The notes under the pieces were generated by a model that was not told where the DNA came from, searched no databases, and saw only the letters and a list, made by a program, of their open reading frames with translations. Source: an uncultured Bacilli bacterium (GTDB taxonomy: Bacteria > Bacillota_I > Bacilli_A > RF39 > UBA660). Taken from it: DNA of 5,023 nucleotides. Shown in pieces: positions 1 through 4,820 of the stretch. Made by a program: the position numbers and the translations under genes. Where the stretch lies: contig CALVKV010000094.1 of the NCBI GenBank assembly GCA_944333305.1, positions 1 through 5,023 on the forward strand, read 5' to 3'. Position 1 is the first letter of the stretch. Each line of letters starts with the position of its first letter.

Positions 1-19
1 GATAAAAATCATCCTTCAT
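1..19 (-). CDS. Probable 5' end of a leftward gene, truncated by the window edge
   Basis: Only six codons are visible, reading M-K-D-D-F-Y and then leaving the window. The start is proposed because an ATG at 19-17 is preceded by AAGGA (33-29) at a 9-nt distance, and a plausible promoter lies just upstream (41-68). The same frame is open back to a TAG at 76-74, so GTG (58-56) or TTG (55-53) starts are possible, but neither has a good ribosome binding site. Nothing can be said about the product. It lies downstream of the 99-residue membrane protein gene on the same strand and could be co-transcribed with it, since no clear terminator separates them. Confidence 0.35.
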
Positions 20-40
20 ATTATCAATTCCTTGTATCAA

Positions 41-68
41 ATTATTGTCTACCAACACTATTTGACAA
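41..68 (-). promoter_or_regulatory. Candidate promoter for the left-edge gene
   Basis: On the minus strand TTGTCA (68-63) is followed after 16 nt by AATAAT (46-41). Transcription would begin near base 34, leaving a short leader that contains the AAGGA ribosome binding site. The segment upstream (75-112) is almost pure A/T. Such motifs are common by chance in DNA of this composition, so this is a tentative call resting mainly on its position. Confidence 0.3.
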
Positions 69-74
69 AGAACC

Positions 75-112
75 TATAGTAATTATATTTATATATTAAT
101 ATTATAGTAATT
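75..112. repeat. Short direct repeat in an AT-rich spacer
   Basis: TATAGTAATT occurs at 75-84 and again at 103-112, 28 bp apart, with an alternating AT tract between. The second copy runs into the stop codon of the 99-residue membrane protein gene. No stem with a U-tract is present, so this is not a recognisable terminator. It may be chance in very AT-rich DNA or an UP-like element for the promoter at 41-68. Confidence 0.3.
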
Positions 113-411
113 TAATCAAATGAAAATATTAAAGCAACTACAACTAAAAAGATTACTAGTCCAGATATGATTACTGCAGGTATAACTGTAGCTTCATACA
201 GAGTTTTATTATTGTTATTTTCGATAGTATCTAAAGTTTCTATATTTTTATTTTCAGAGGTTTTTGAATATAAATTATTTAATTTTTTATTTATGCTAGC
301 TAAATAACCAATAAGTAAGCATATTAAAAAAATCAAAAGAATTGGAAAGATATAAATTAAAAAGAAACTATAATATGTACTATAAGTAAAAAATGTATCT
401 ATATTATTCAT
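112..411 (-). CDS. Small two-helix membrane protein of unknown function (99 aa)
   Basis: I do not recognise the family. The protein has two strongly hydrophobic segments, about residues 15-39 and 75-97. Between them is a polar loop of about 35 residues, lysine-rich at first (NKKLNN) and later Asn/Glu-rich (a run of four Asn near 65-68). The lysines right after the first helix suggest the loop is cytoplasmic and both termini lie outside, though this is only a positive-inside inference. There is no signal-peptidase site or catalytic motif. The ATG at 411 is preceded by a GAAAGAAGG-type ribosome binding site at a rather long 11-nt spacing, and by its own extended -10 promoter. It is separated from the upstream DUF2726 gene by a terminator, so it is probably its own transcription unit. 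That the ORF is real is likely; its role is unknown. Confidence 0.75.
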   Translation of the reverse strand: MNNIDTFFTYSTYYSFFLIYIFPILLIFLICLLIGYLASINKKLNNLYSKTSENKNIETLDTIENNNNKTLYEATVIPAVIISGLVIFLVVVALIFSFD

Positions 412-440
412 AAGTTCAAAAACCTTCTTTCTATATTTAA

Positions 441-449
441 ATTATAACA
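441..449 (-). promoter_or_regulatory. Extended -10 promoter of the 99-aa membrane protein gene
   Basis: The minus strand reads TGTTATAAT, a perfect TATAAT (446-441) preceded by TGn, the extended -10 form. At the expected -35 distance there is no TTGACA-like hexamer (the sequence there is G-rich, around GGGGAGC). A promoter with a strong extended -10 and no -35 can work alone or depend on an activator; the direct repeat at 485-501 is well placed for one. Confidence 0.6.
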
Positions 450-484
450 AATATTATGGTACTGCTCCCCTACTCTATGATTGT

Positions 485-501
485 TTTACATTTAGTTTAC
501 A
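485..501 (-). promoter_or_regulatory. Candidate WalR/PhoP-type response-regulator box
   Basis: The minus strand has TGTAAA (501-496), five bases, then TGTAAA (490-485): two identical hexamers one helical turn (11 bp) apart. This matches exactly the consensus known for Bacillus WalR (TGTWAH-N5-TGTWAH). Read on the other strand it resembles the TTHACA direct repeats of PhoP. It lies about 50-65 bp upstream of the predicted start of transcription of the 99-aa membrane protein gene, whose promoter lacks a -35. A third, inverted half-site (TGTAAT, 509-514, plus strand) makes a 7-bp palindrome at 497-513. The call is by motif only; AT-rich DNA yields such matches by chance. Confidence 0.4.
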
Positions 502-508
502 TTTTTAA

Positions 509-537
509 TGTAATAAAACTAGACTAAAAGTCTAGTT
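509..537 (-). terminator. Hairpin terminator at the end of the regulator/DUF2726 operon
   Basis: A perfect 9-bp stem (517-525 with 529-537; arm AACTAGACT) closes a 3-nt loop and is followed on the minus strand by UUUUAUUA. The TAG stop codon of the DUF2726 gene (534-532) lies inside the upstream arm, so the terminator starts within the coding region. The U-tract is short and interrupted, so efficiency is uncertain. Confidence 0.65.
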
Positions 538-1044
538 GTTATTTGAGTTATTATTTGCACTATTTATAATTTCTTTTGTTCTATTAATGACATACTCTTT
601 TTCGTTTGGATATTTTGTATAAAAGTATATTAATGGTATTCCTGTAGCTTTACATATTTTTTTAACCTTAAAATCTCTTGCTTTTCTTTTCTTTAATTGA
701 TGGGTTCCGTCATTTAATTCTATTAATAATAGCACATTTTTTAATTTGTTATCAAAAATAGCAAAGTCTATATTTCTAAATAGATCTGTGTAATACTTGT
801 TGTTATTTTCTTTATTTATGATGGAAGCTAAATTTAATTGTGGTATAACTTTATATTCTGGTTCTAAACTTTTAAGTTTGTTATAGAACTCATATTCAGC
901 ATTAGTCATAAAACTTTTCTTTTTATAAATAGTTTTTAATTTTTGTTCATCATTAAAATTATTGTTATATAATAAATTATCTATTAAATTTGTTAGCGCT
1001 CTAATAATTATTAAAACAGCTATTAAAATTAAAAAGGTATACAT
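532..1044 (-). CDS. Membrane-anchored DUF2726 (PD-(D/E)XK nuclease-like) protein, 170 aa
   Basis: The first ~20 residues form one hydrophobic helix (about 3-19), anchoring the protein; residues 45-155 carry a DUF2726-type domain, a family related to the PD-(D/E)XK nuclease fold. Visible landmarks are TNAEYEFY at 47-54 (the usual opening), NIDFAIFD at 91-98 with candidate metal-binding Asp93, LLLIELNDGTHQ at 105-116 with Glu109, the R-x-x-RD segment at 120-124, and GIPLIYF at 135-141. The motif after Glu109 is ELND, not the classical E-x-K, as in other DUF2726 members; activity therefore cannot be assumed. The C-terminus is an Asn-rich low-complexity tail (162-170). The gene starts 4 nt after the stop of the helix-turn-helix gene, and its ribosome binding site (AAAGG) lies inside that gene, so the two are very likely co-transcribed and translationally coupled. 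The family is assigned by motif; its function here is unknown. Confidence 0.8.
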   Translation of the reverse strand: MYTFLILIAVLIIIRALTNLIDNLLYNNNFNDEQKLKTIYKKKSFMTNAEYEFYNKLKSLEPEYKVIPQLNLASIINKENNNKYYTDLFRNIDFAIFDNKLKNVLLLIELNDGTHQLKKRKARDFKVKKICKATGIPLIYFYTKYPNEKEYVINRTKEIINSANNNSNNN

Positions 1045-1058
1045 ATTTCTATACCTTT
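1033..1058 (-). promoter_or_regulatory. Inverted repeat sequestering the ribosome binding site of the DUF2726 gene
   Basis: In the mRNA, AAAGGUAUA (1058-1050) pairs perfectly over 9 bp with UAUACCUUU (1041-1033) around the 8-nt loop GAAAUAUG. The 5' arm holds the Shine-Dalgarno sequence of the DUF2726 gene; the stop codon of the upstream gene straddles the end of that arm (1051-1049); the AUG start is in the loop. A ribosome finishing the upstream gene would open the stem, the classic layout for translational coupling. The 3' arm is followed by UUAAUUUUAAU, so a weak terminator or attenuator is an alternative reading. Confidence 0.55.
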
Positions 1059-1816
1059 CTTGATTGAATCTCAGCTATTTTTTCAAGTACTTCTTTAGCG
1101 TTAGTTTCATTTATTTCACTATATCCTAACTCTCTTAAAGCTTGAACTTTAGCAGTATTTAATTCTTGAGTACGGCTTAGTTTTTCTTCTTTTTTTATTT
1201 CTATATCTTGAACAAATCTTTTATGGGTTTCAGCTATTTTATTTTTAGAGGCTCCACCATTATGATATAAAGTCATCGCTGAAAATAGTATACTTTCAAA
1301 AACGAATTGCTTATCCTTATCAAAGGCAAATTCCATTGGATCAGTAAATCCCATTGATTTAGACATGTATCCTAAAATATATCTTAATTCATCATTAGTT
1401 TCCATAGATTGTAGATAATGATATAAATATATATATGTATTATAAGTAGTTTTTGTTTTGTCTTCTGATAATTTTTCTTTTAATAAATTAATGATGTCTG
1501 CAAGTAGCTCTTGTTCTTTTTTATTAAAACATTTAAGATCTGCTAGTACTTCTCTGTTAGAGGAATCTTTTACTCCTTCGTTTAGTCTACTTTCAACTTC
1601 AATGATATAATCGCTTGTTACATTTATACCATTTACTCCATCTTCGTCTTCTATATTTAATAAAGCTAGTAAGCGTACAGCTTTTTCTTTAGGCCATTGT
1701 GATAAGCTATCCATTGCTAAATAGTTATATAACATTTGTCTTGATACTCCTAAATACTTAGCAAGCCTTACCTTTGAAATTCCAAGTTCACTTAATAAAT
1801 TATTTAAATCTTTCAT
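1049..1816 (-). CDS. Helix-turn-helix DNA-binding protein, probable autoregulator (255 aa)
   Basis: The N-terminus contains a phage-repressor/Cro-like helix-turn-helix: residues 12-33 read as a short helix, turn (YLGVS, 21-25) and recognition helix (RQMLYNYL, 26-33), followed by helices to about residue 54. The remaining ~200 residues match no family I can name: an amphipathic helix near 97-117, a mostly helical middle with several Tyr (about 120-145), and a highly charged C-terminus (about 200-255) that may form a coiled coil for dimerisation. A GTG at 1828 is also in frame, but it overlaps the ribosome binding site AGGTGG (1831-1826); the ATG at 1816, 8 nt downstream of that site, is the better start. 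It heads an operon with the DUF2726 gene. A palindrome overlapping its own promoter suggests autoregulation. Regulating or supporting the DUF2726 protein is inferred from linkage only. Confidence 0.8.
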   Translation of the reverse strand: MKDLNNLLSELGISKVRLAKYLGVSRQMLYNYLAMDSLSQWPKEKAVRLLALLNIEDEDGVNGINVTSDYIIEVESRLNEGVKDSSNREVLADLKCFNKKEQELLADIINLLKEKLSEDKTKTTYNTYIYLYHYLQSMETNDELRYILGYMSKSMGFTDPMEFAFDKDKQFVFESILFSAMTLYHNGGASKNKIAETHKRFVQDIEIKKEEKLSRTQELNTAKVQALRELGYSEINETNAKEVLEKIAEIQSRKV

Positions 1817-1825
1817 GTCACACAC

Positions 1826-1831
1826 CACCTA
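1826..1831 (-). promoter_or_regulatory. Ribosome binding site that fixes the start of the HTH gene
   Basis: AGGTGG on the minus strand sits 8 nt before the ATG at 1816. It overlaps the alternative in-frame GTG at 1828, which therefore cannot be served by it. This decides the start in favour of the ATG, shortening the longest reading by four residues. Confidence 0.75.
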
Positions 1832-1837
1832 TAATAC

Positions 1838-1866
1838 ATTTTAATTAGTTTGACAAGTTTAGTCAA
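1838..1866 (-). promoter_or_regulatory. Promoter of the HTH/DUF2726 operon
   Basis: TTGACT (1866-1861), a 17-nt spacer and TAAAAT (1843-1838) give a good sigma-A-type promoter with the optimal spacing. Transcription would start around 1831-1834, giving a very short leader that is little more than the ribosome binding site. The -35 box is embedded in the palindrome at 1850-1866. Confidence 0.6.
1850..1866. promoter_or_regulatory. Candidate operator palindrome over the -35 region
   Basis: TTGAC-N7-GTCAA is a perfect interrupted 5-bp inverted repeat covering the -35 box and the first part of the spacer of the HTH/DUF2726 promoter. A dimeric helix-turn-helix protein bound here would block RNA polymerase, so it is a natural candidate for self-repression by the first gene of the operon. 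The arms are short, and one of them is the -35 consensus itself, which weakens the argument. Confidence 0.45.
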
Positions 1867-1882
1867 GTAAAATCTATGTAAA
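1866..1882. promoter_or_regulatory. Imperfect TGTAAA-N5-TGTAAA direct repeat upstream of the HTH operon
   Basis: On the plus strand AGTAAA (1866-1871), five bases, then TGTAAA (1877-1882) repeat with an 11-bp period; it abuts the -35 box of the HTH/DUF2726 promoter. It differs by one base from the repeat at 485-501 and from the WalR consensus. The position next to the -35 would suit an activator or a repressor. Motif evidence only. Confidence 0.3.
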
Positions 1883-1890
1883 ATACTTTA

Positions 1891-1918
1891 CAAAAAGAAA
1901 AAAGAGATAATCTCTTTT
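1891..1918 (-). terminator. Intrinsic terminator of mnmA
   Basis: On the minus strand AAAAGAGA (1918-1911) pairs with UCUCUUUU (1907-1900) around a UUA loop, and is followed by UUCUUUUU, giving a U-rich run broken by one C. The position, about 55 nt after the mnmA stop and just before the promoter of the HTH operon, fits a terminator that insulates the two units. Confidence 0.75.
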
Positions 1919-1922
1919 CAAA

Positions 1923-1940
1923 TTATCCACCTATTTCCAT
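1923..1940 (-). CDS. Micro-ORF of five codons with strong ribosome binding site
   Basis: Between the mnmA stop and its terminator, the minus strand has AGGAGGG (1953-1947), six bases, then ATG GAA ATA GGT GGA TAA, encoding M-E-I-G-G. The Shine-Dalgarno sequence and spacing are better than those of any full gene in the window. The hairpin of the terminator starts five nt after the stop. It has no codon run typical of an attenuation leader peptide. It could be a translated micro-peptide, a remnant of a lost gene start, or a ribosome docking site affecting termination or mRNA stability. A TATACT (1965-1960) just upstream resembles a -10 box but lacks a good -35. Confidence 0.3.
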   Translation of the reverse strand: MEIGG

Positions 1941-1973
1941 GAATATCCCTCCTACTATTAGTATAAGCATATT

Positions 1974-3083
1974 TTAAAGTAAATACCAGAGTTTTTTATC
2001 ATTCTTTCTAACTTCTTTAACAATACCACCACCAAGACAGTATTCACCAAGATAGAAAACACATGCTTGCCCAGGAGTTACCGCTTTAACATTATCATAT
2101 CTAACGATTATTTCTCCGTTATCTAGATATTCTAATTTAACTGGTACATCAGGAGCTCTATAACGAAATTTTGCAGTACACTTTGTTGGTCTTTCATCAC
2201 AATTAAAGTTAATATCTTCTAAAATAGCACTATCTGAATATAAGTATTCATTGTTTTCACCTTCTGCTACGTATAAAATGTTTTTATTTAGATCTTTACC
2301 AACAACAAATAACTTATCCTTAGTACCACCAACATCAAGTCCTTTTCTCTGCCCTATTGTATAATACATAAGACCAATATGTTCTCCTAAAACTTCATTA
2401 GTATCTATATTAACAATATTACCCTTTTTATTAGGTAAGTAATTCTTAAGAAAGTTTTTAAAGTTTCTCTCACCTATAAAACATATACCAGTAGAGTCTT
2501 TCTTCTTAGCAGTGATTAAACCATATTTTTCGGCAATCTCTCGTACTTCTTTTTTATCTTTAATATCTCCTAGAGGAAATAAAACATTTTTAAGTTGTTC
2601 TTTAGATACTTGTGACAGAAAATAAGTCTGATCTTTATTATGTTCGTGACTTCTCATAAGTCTACCATTTTCTATTTTAGCATAATGTCCTGTAGCGATA
2701 TAGTCAGCACCAAGTTTCTTTGCTTCTTTAACAAATAAGTCAAATTTAATATATTTATTGCACATAATGTCAGGATTAGGGGTTCTTCCTTTTTTTAGTT
2801 CATCTAAAAAATAAGTAAATACATCATCCCAGTACTCTTTAATAAAATCAACTCTATGTAGAGGTATTCCTAATTTGTCACATACAGCTTTGGCGTCATT
2901 ATAATCTTCTTCTTGGGGACAAATATTATTATTTAAATTAGGATTGCCTAGGAAATCATTATTAATAGAACTATCCCAGTTACGCATAAATAGGCCTATT
3001 ACATCATAGCCTTGTTCTTTTAAAAGAATGGCTGCGACAGATGAATCTACGCCGCCAGATATTCCGACAACTACTTTTTTCAT
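1974..3083 (-). CDS. mnmA: tRNA-specific 2-thiouridylase MnmA (TrmU), 369 aa
   Basis: MnmA thiolates C2 of the wobble uridine (U34) of tRNA-Lys, -Glu and -Gln in the cytoplasm, using ATP to adenylate the base and a persulfide sulfur from a cysteine desulfurase. All hallmarks are present: the PP-loop SGGVDSS (residues 9-15), the [12 protein letters not shown] segment with catalytic Cys108, GHYA (132-135), DQTYFL (151-156), [10 protein letters not shown] with the second catalytic Cys201, [10 protein letters not shown] (240-249) and the C-terminal PGQACVFY (337-344). Length is normal for the family. After RNWD (34-37) there is an extended loop rich in Asn, ending in ICPQEEDY (54-61), that is longer than in B. 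subtilis and of a type I associate with Mollicutes and related Bacilli. The ATG at 3083 gives the classic [11 protein letters not shown] start; an upstream GTG (3095) overlaps the AGGCGG ribosome binding site and is rejected. It has its own promoter and terminator, hence is probably monocistronic. Confidence 0.97.
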   Translation of the reverse strand: MKKVVVGISGGVDSSVAAILLKEQGYDVIGLFMRNWDSSINNDFLGNPNLNNNICPQEEDYNDAKAVCDKLGIPLHRVDFIKEYWDDVFTYFLDELKKGRTPNPDIMCNKYIKFDLFVKEAKKLGADYIATGHYAKIENGRLMRSHEHNKDQTYFLSQVSKEQLKNVLFPLGDIKDKKEVREIAEKYGLITAKKKDSTGICFIGERNFKNFLKNYLPNKKGNIVNIDTNEVLGEHIGLMYYTIGQRKGLDVGGTKDKLFVVGKDLNKNILYVAEGENNEYLYSDSAILEDINFNCDERPTKCTAKFRYRAPDVPVKLEYLDNGEIIVRYDNVKAVTPGQACVFYLGEYCLGGGIVKEVRKNDKKLWYLL

Positions 3084-3113
3084 AGAAATAAACACCGCCT
3101 TTAATTCCTACTA

Positions 3114-3142
3114 ATTATACTATAATTTTTATTTGCTTTCAA
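3114..3142 (-). promoter_or_regulatory. Promoter of mnmA
   Basis: TTGAAA (3142-3137), exactly 17 nt, then a perfect TATAAT (3119-3114): the best promoter in the window. Transcription should start near 3107, giving a leader of about 24 nt with AAAGGCGG as ribosome binding site. Its -35 shares bases 3137-3138 with the -35 of the divergent protease promoter. Confidence 0.8.
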
Positions 3143-3161
3143 GTTACATCAATGATATAAT
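3133..3161 (+). promoter_or_regulatory. Promoter of the HExxH protease-like gene
   Basis: TTGCTT (3133-3138), a 17-nt spacer and TATAAT (3156-3161), with TGA immediately before it, form an extended -10 promoter with a half-matching -35. Transcription would start near 3168, giving a leader of about 30 nt. The -35 overlaps that of the divergent mnmA promoter by two bases. Confidence 0.65.
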
Positions 3162-3197
3162 TAACTCTGCAACTTTGCCTAGAAAAGAGGAAAAATA

Positions 3198-4820
3198 ATG
3201 AAAAAAGTACTTGATGAAGATATTGCTAATAATATTATAGATTTGAATATATATATAAATGAGTGGAATAATGTTTTAATTATTTTACCTTTAATCGAAA
3301 ACCTATTTGTTTATTCTTTAACAACGTTTTTTTTAGAAACGTTTAAATTAAATCGAGGATTATCACTTTATACTATTCCAATATTATTTTTAAGACTTGG
3401 TAAAGATGTTTATAATCAGTTTAAAGACAATAAAATTAATTTTAAATTAAATAAGAAAAAGTTAAGGGGTAAAATAGATAAGTTAAAAGAAGAGGGAATA
3501 AATTTAAGAGTTTCTACTTTAAGTGATGCTTCTTTTATAAAGGATGAACTTATAAAACAAAAATATAGATCTATTTATATAGTCGTTAATGATAAGAAAT
3601 TTGGCACACAAGTTTTGAAACAGGAGTCTTTTATAGAAAATGAAAATATTACTAATCAAGTGTTTGCTTTAGATGATAAAGAGATACAGGACTTTTTAGA
3701 TTCACATGTTATTTATGAATTAAATGATAGAAGGAATCGCCAAATATATAGAAAAAATTTTTTGTATTATTCTAAGTCCTTGAAAAAACTTTCAAGTGCC
3801 TTTAAAATTTACTTGATTACAGTTCTTTTGGTTTTTGTACCTGATTTAAAAAACAAAGTAATTAATCATTTCTTTGATAATGCTAGAACTGATAAAATTA
3901 TGGAGTATTTCGCTAATGAAGACAGTCTTTCTCCTTTAGAATTAGATGAGTTGACAAAATATATATATAAACAAATAAGTAAGGTAAGTGATGATGAGAA
4001 ATTTAATATTGAAAATATTGAAACAGATGAAGAATTAAAGAATTATTTATTGCTTAATGCAGTTGCTCAAAATGACTATGCTAATAAAGAAGAAAAAGAA
4101 GTTTTATATAATTTTATAGATTTTTTTAATGATAATCCTTATATAGAGTATGAAGTTGTCTATGAAAATTTAGAAAATCTTGAATTTGAGCGAAGTTATA
4201 ATCCTTTTAAAAATGGACTTGAGCAAGAAGATGGAACAGTGATAGAAGCATTTTATTATGATGGTACTATATATTATTGCTCTACTCCTGATGATGAATT
4301 AAGAAGGCATGAAGATACACATGCTATTTTTGATACTAATAGTATTCCTTCTGCTTATGTTGAGGGCTTTGCAGAGATTATAGAAAATGAATATCGTGAT
4401 GATTATGAGAATGAATATGGTGCTTATAATAAAAATGTTGCTGTTACGAAAGCAACTATGGAGCTTATTGGAAAAGATAAATTCTTAGAGGCAATAAGTA
4501 CTGATAATGTTTCTATAATTAAAGAGTCTTTAGAAAAAGTATATGTTGCTAATAATAGTTATATTAGTGAAGATACTGCCAAATTACATGTAAATAATTT
4601 CTTCAAACTTTTGAATTCTGGACTAAAAGATACAGAATATACTAAAGAAACAGCTAATATGTTAATGTCTTTTTTTATTAATGCTTCTAATGAAACTTAT
4701 GATTATGATAAATGGATTAGGTTGTTTAAGTATGCTAGTATTGTTAGTGAAGTTAAACTTGATTCAGATATAAACTATTATTTTAATGATGAGAAAGCTA
4801 AGACTTTAATTAAAAATTAG
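3198..4820 (+). CDS. Membrane-anchored HExxH metalloprotease-like protein (540 aa), family unrecognised
   Basis: A zinc-protease signature is seen at HEDTH (371-375), with His371 and His375 as metal ligands and Glu372 as catalytic base. Downstream VEGFAEI (388-394) resembles the EGxAE helix of gluzincins, making Glu389 the likely third ligand, 14 residues after the second His. The later stretch with MELIGKDKFLEA (421-432) resembles the helical tail found in many uncharacterised Bacillota zincins. The N-terminal half has hydrophobic segments at about 24-46 and 55-67, a lysine-rich region of about 130 residues (68-200), and a third segment at 201-216. Lysines flanking these suggest that 68-200 is cytoplasmic and that the acidic catalytic half (217-540) faces outside. 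There is no signal peptidase site. The ATG follows GAGG at 7 nt. It is transcribed divergently from mnmA and ends 4 bp inside the converging SpoIIM-like gene. Substrate unknown; protease activity is inferred from the motif. Confidence 0.8.
   Translation: MKKVLDEDIANNIIDLNIYINEWNNVLIILPLIENLFVYSLTTFFLETFKLNRGLSLYTIPILFLRLGKDVYNQFKDNKINFKLNKKKLRGKIDKLKEEGINLRVSTLSDASFIKDELIKQKYRSIYIVVNDKKFGTQVLKQESFIENENITNQVFALDDKEIQDFLDSHVIYELNDRRNRQIYRKNFLYYSKSLKKLSSAFKIYLITVLLVFVPDLKNKVINHFFDNARTDKIMEYFANEDSLSPLELDELTKYIYKQISKVSDDEKFNIENIETDEELKNYLLLNAVAQNDYANKEEKEVLYNFIDFFNDNPYIEYEVVYENLENLEFERSYNPFKNGLEQEDGTVIEAFYYDGTIYYCSTPDDELRRHEDTHAIFDTNSIPSAYVEGFAEIIENEYRDDYENEYGAYNKNVAVTKATMELIGKDKFLEAISTDNVSIIKESLEKVYVANNSYISEDTAKLHVNNFFKLLNSGLKDTEYTKETANMLMSFFINASNETYDYDKWIRLFKYASIVSEVKLDSDINYYFNDEKAKTLIKN

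Noticed and set aside
532..570. AAT/AAC-rich repeats at the end of the DUF2726 gene as a tandem repeat element
   Set aside because: They are simply the codons of the Asn-rich C-terminal tail; units are irregular and short.
1817..1828. GTG start four codons upstream in the HTH gene
   Set aside because: It lies within AGGTGG, the ribosome binding site correctly spaced for the ATG at 1816.
3084..3095. GTG start four codons upstream in mnmA (M-F-I-S-M reading)
   Set aside because: The GTG overlaps the AGGCGG ribosome binding site, and the ATG at 3083 gives the conserved [12 protein letters not shown]-terminus.
3141..3158. TGTAAC half-site (minus strand) near the divergent promoters as a third WalR-type box
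   Set aside because: The partner hexamer at 11-bp spacing is AGCAAA, too far from the consensus.
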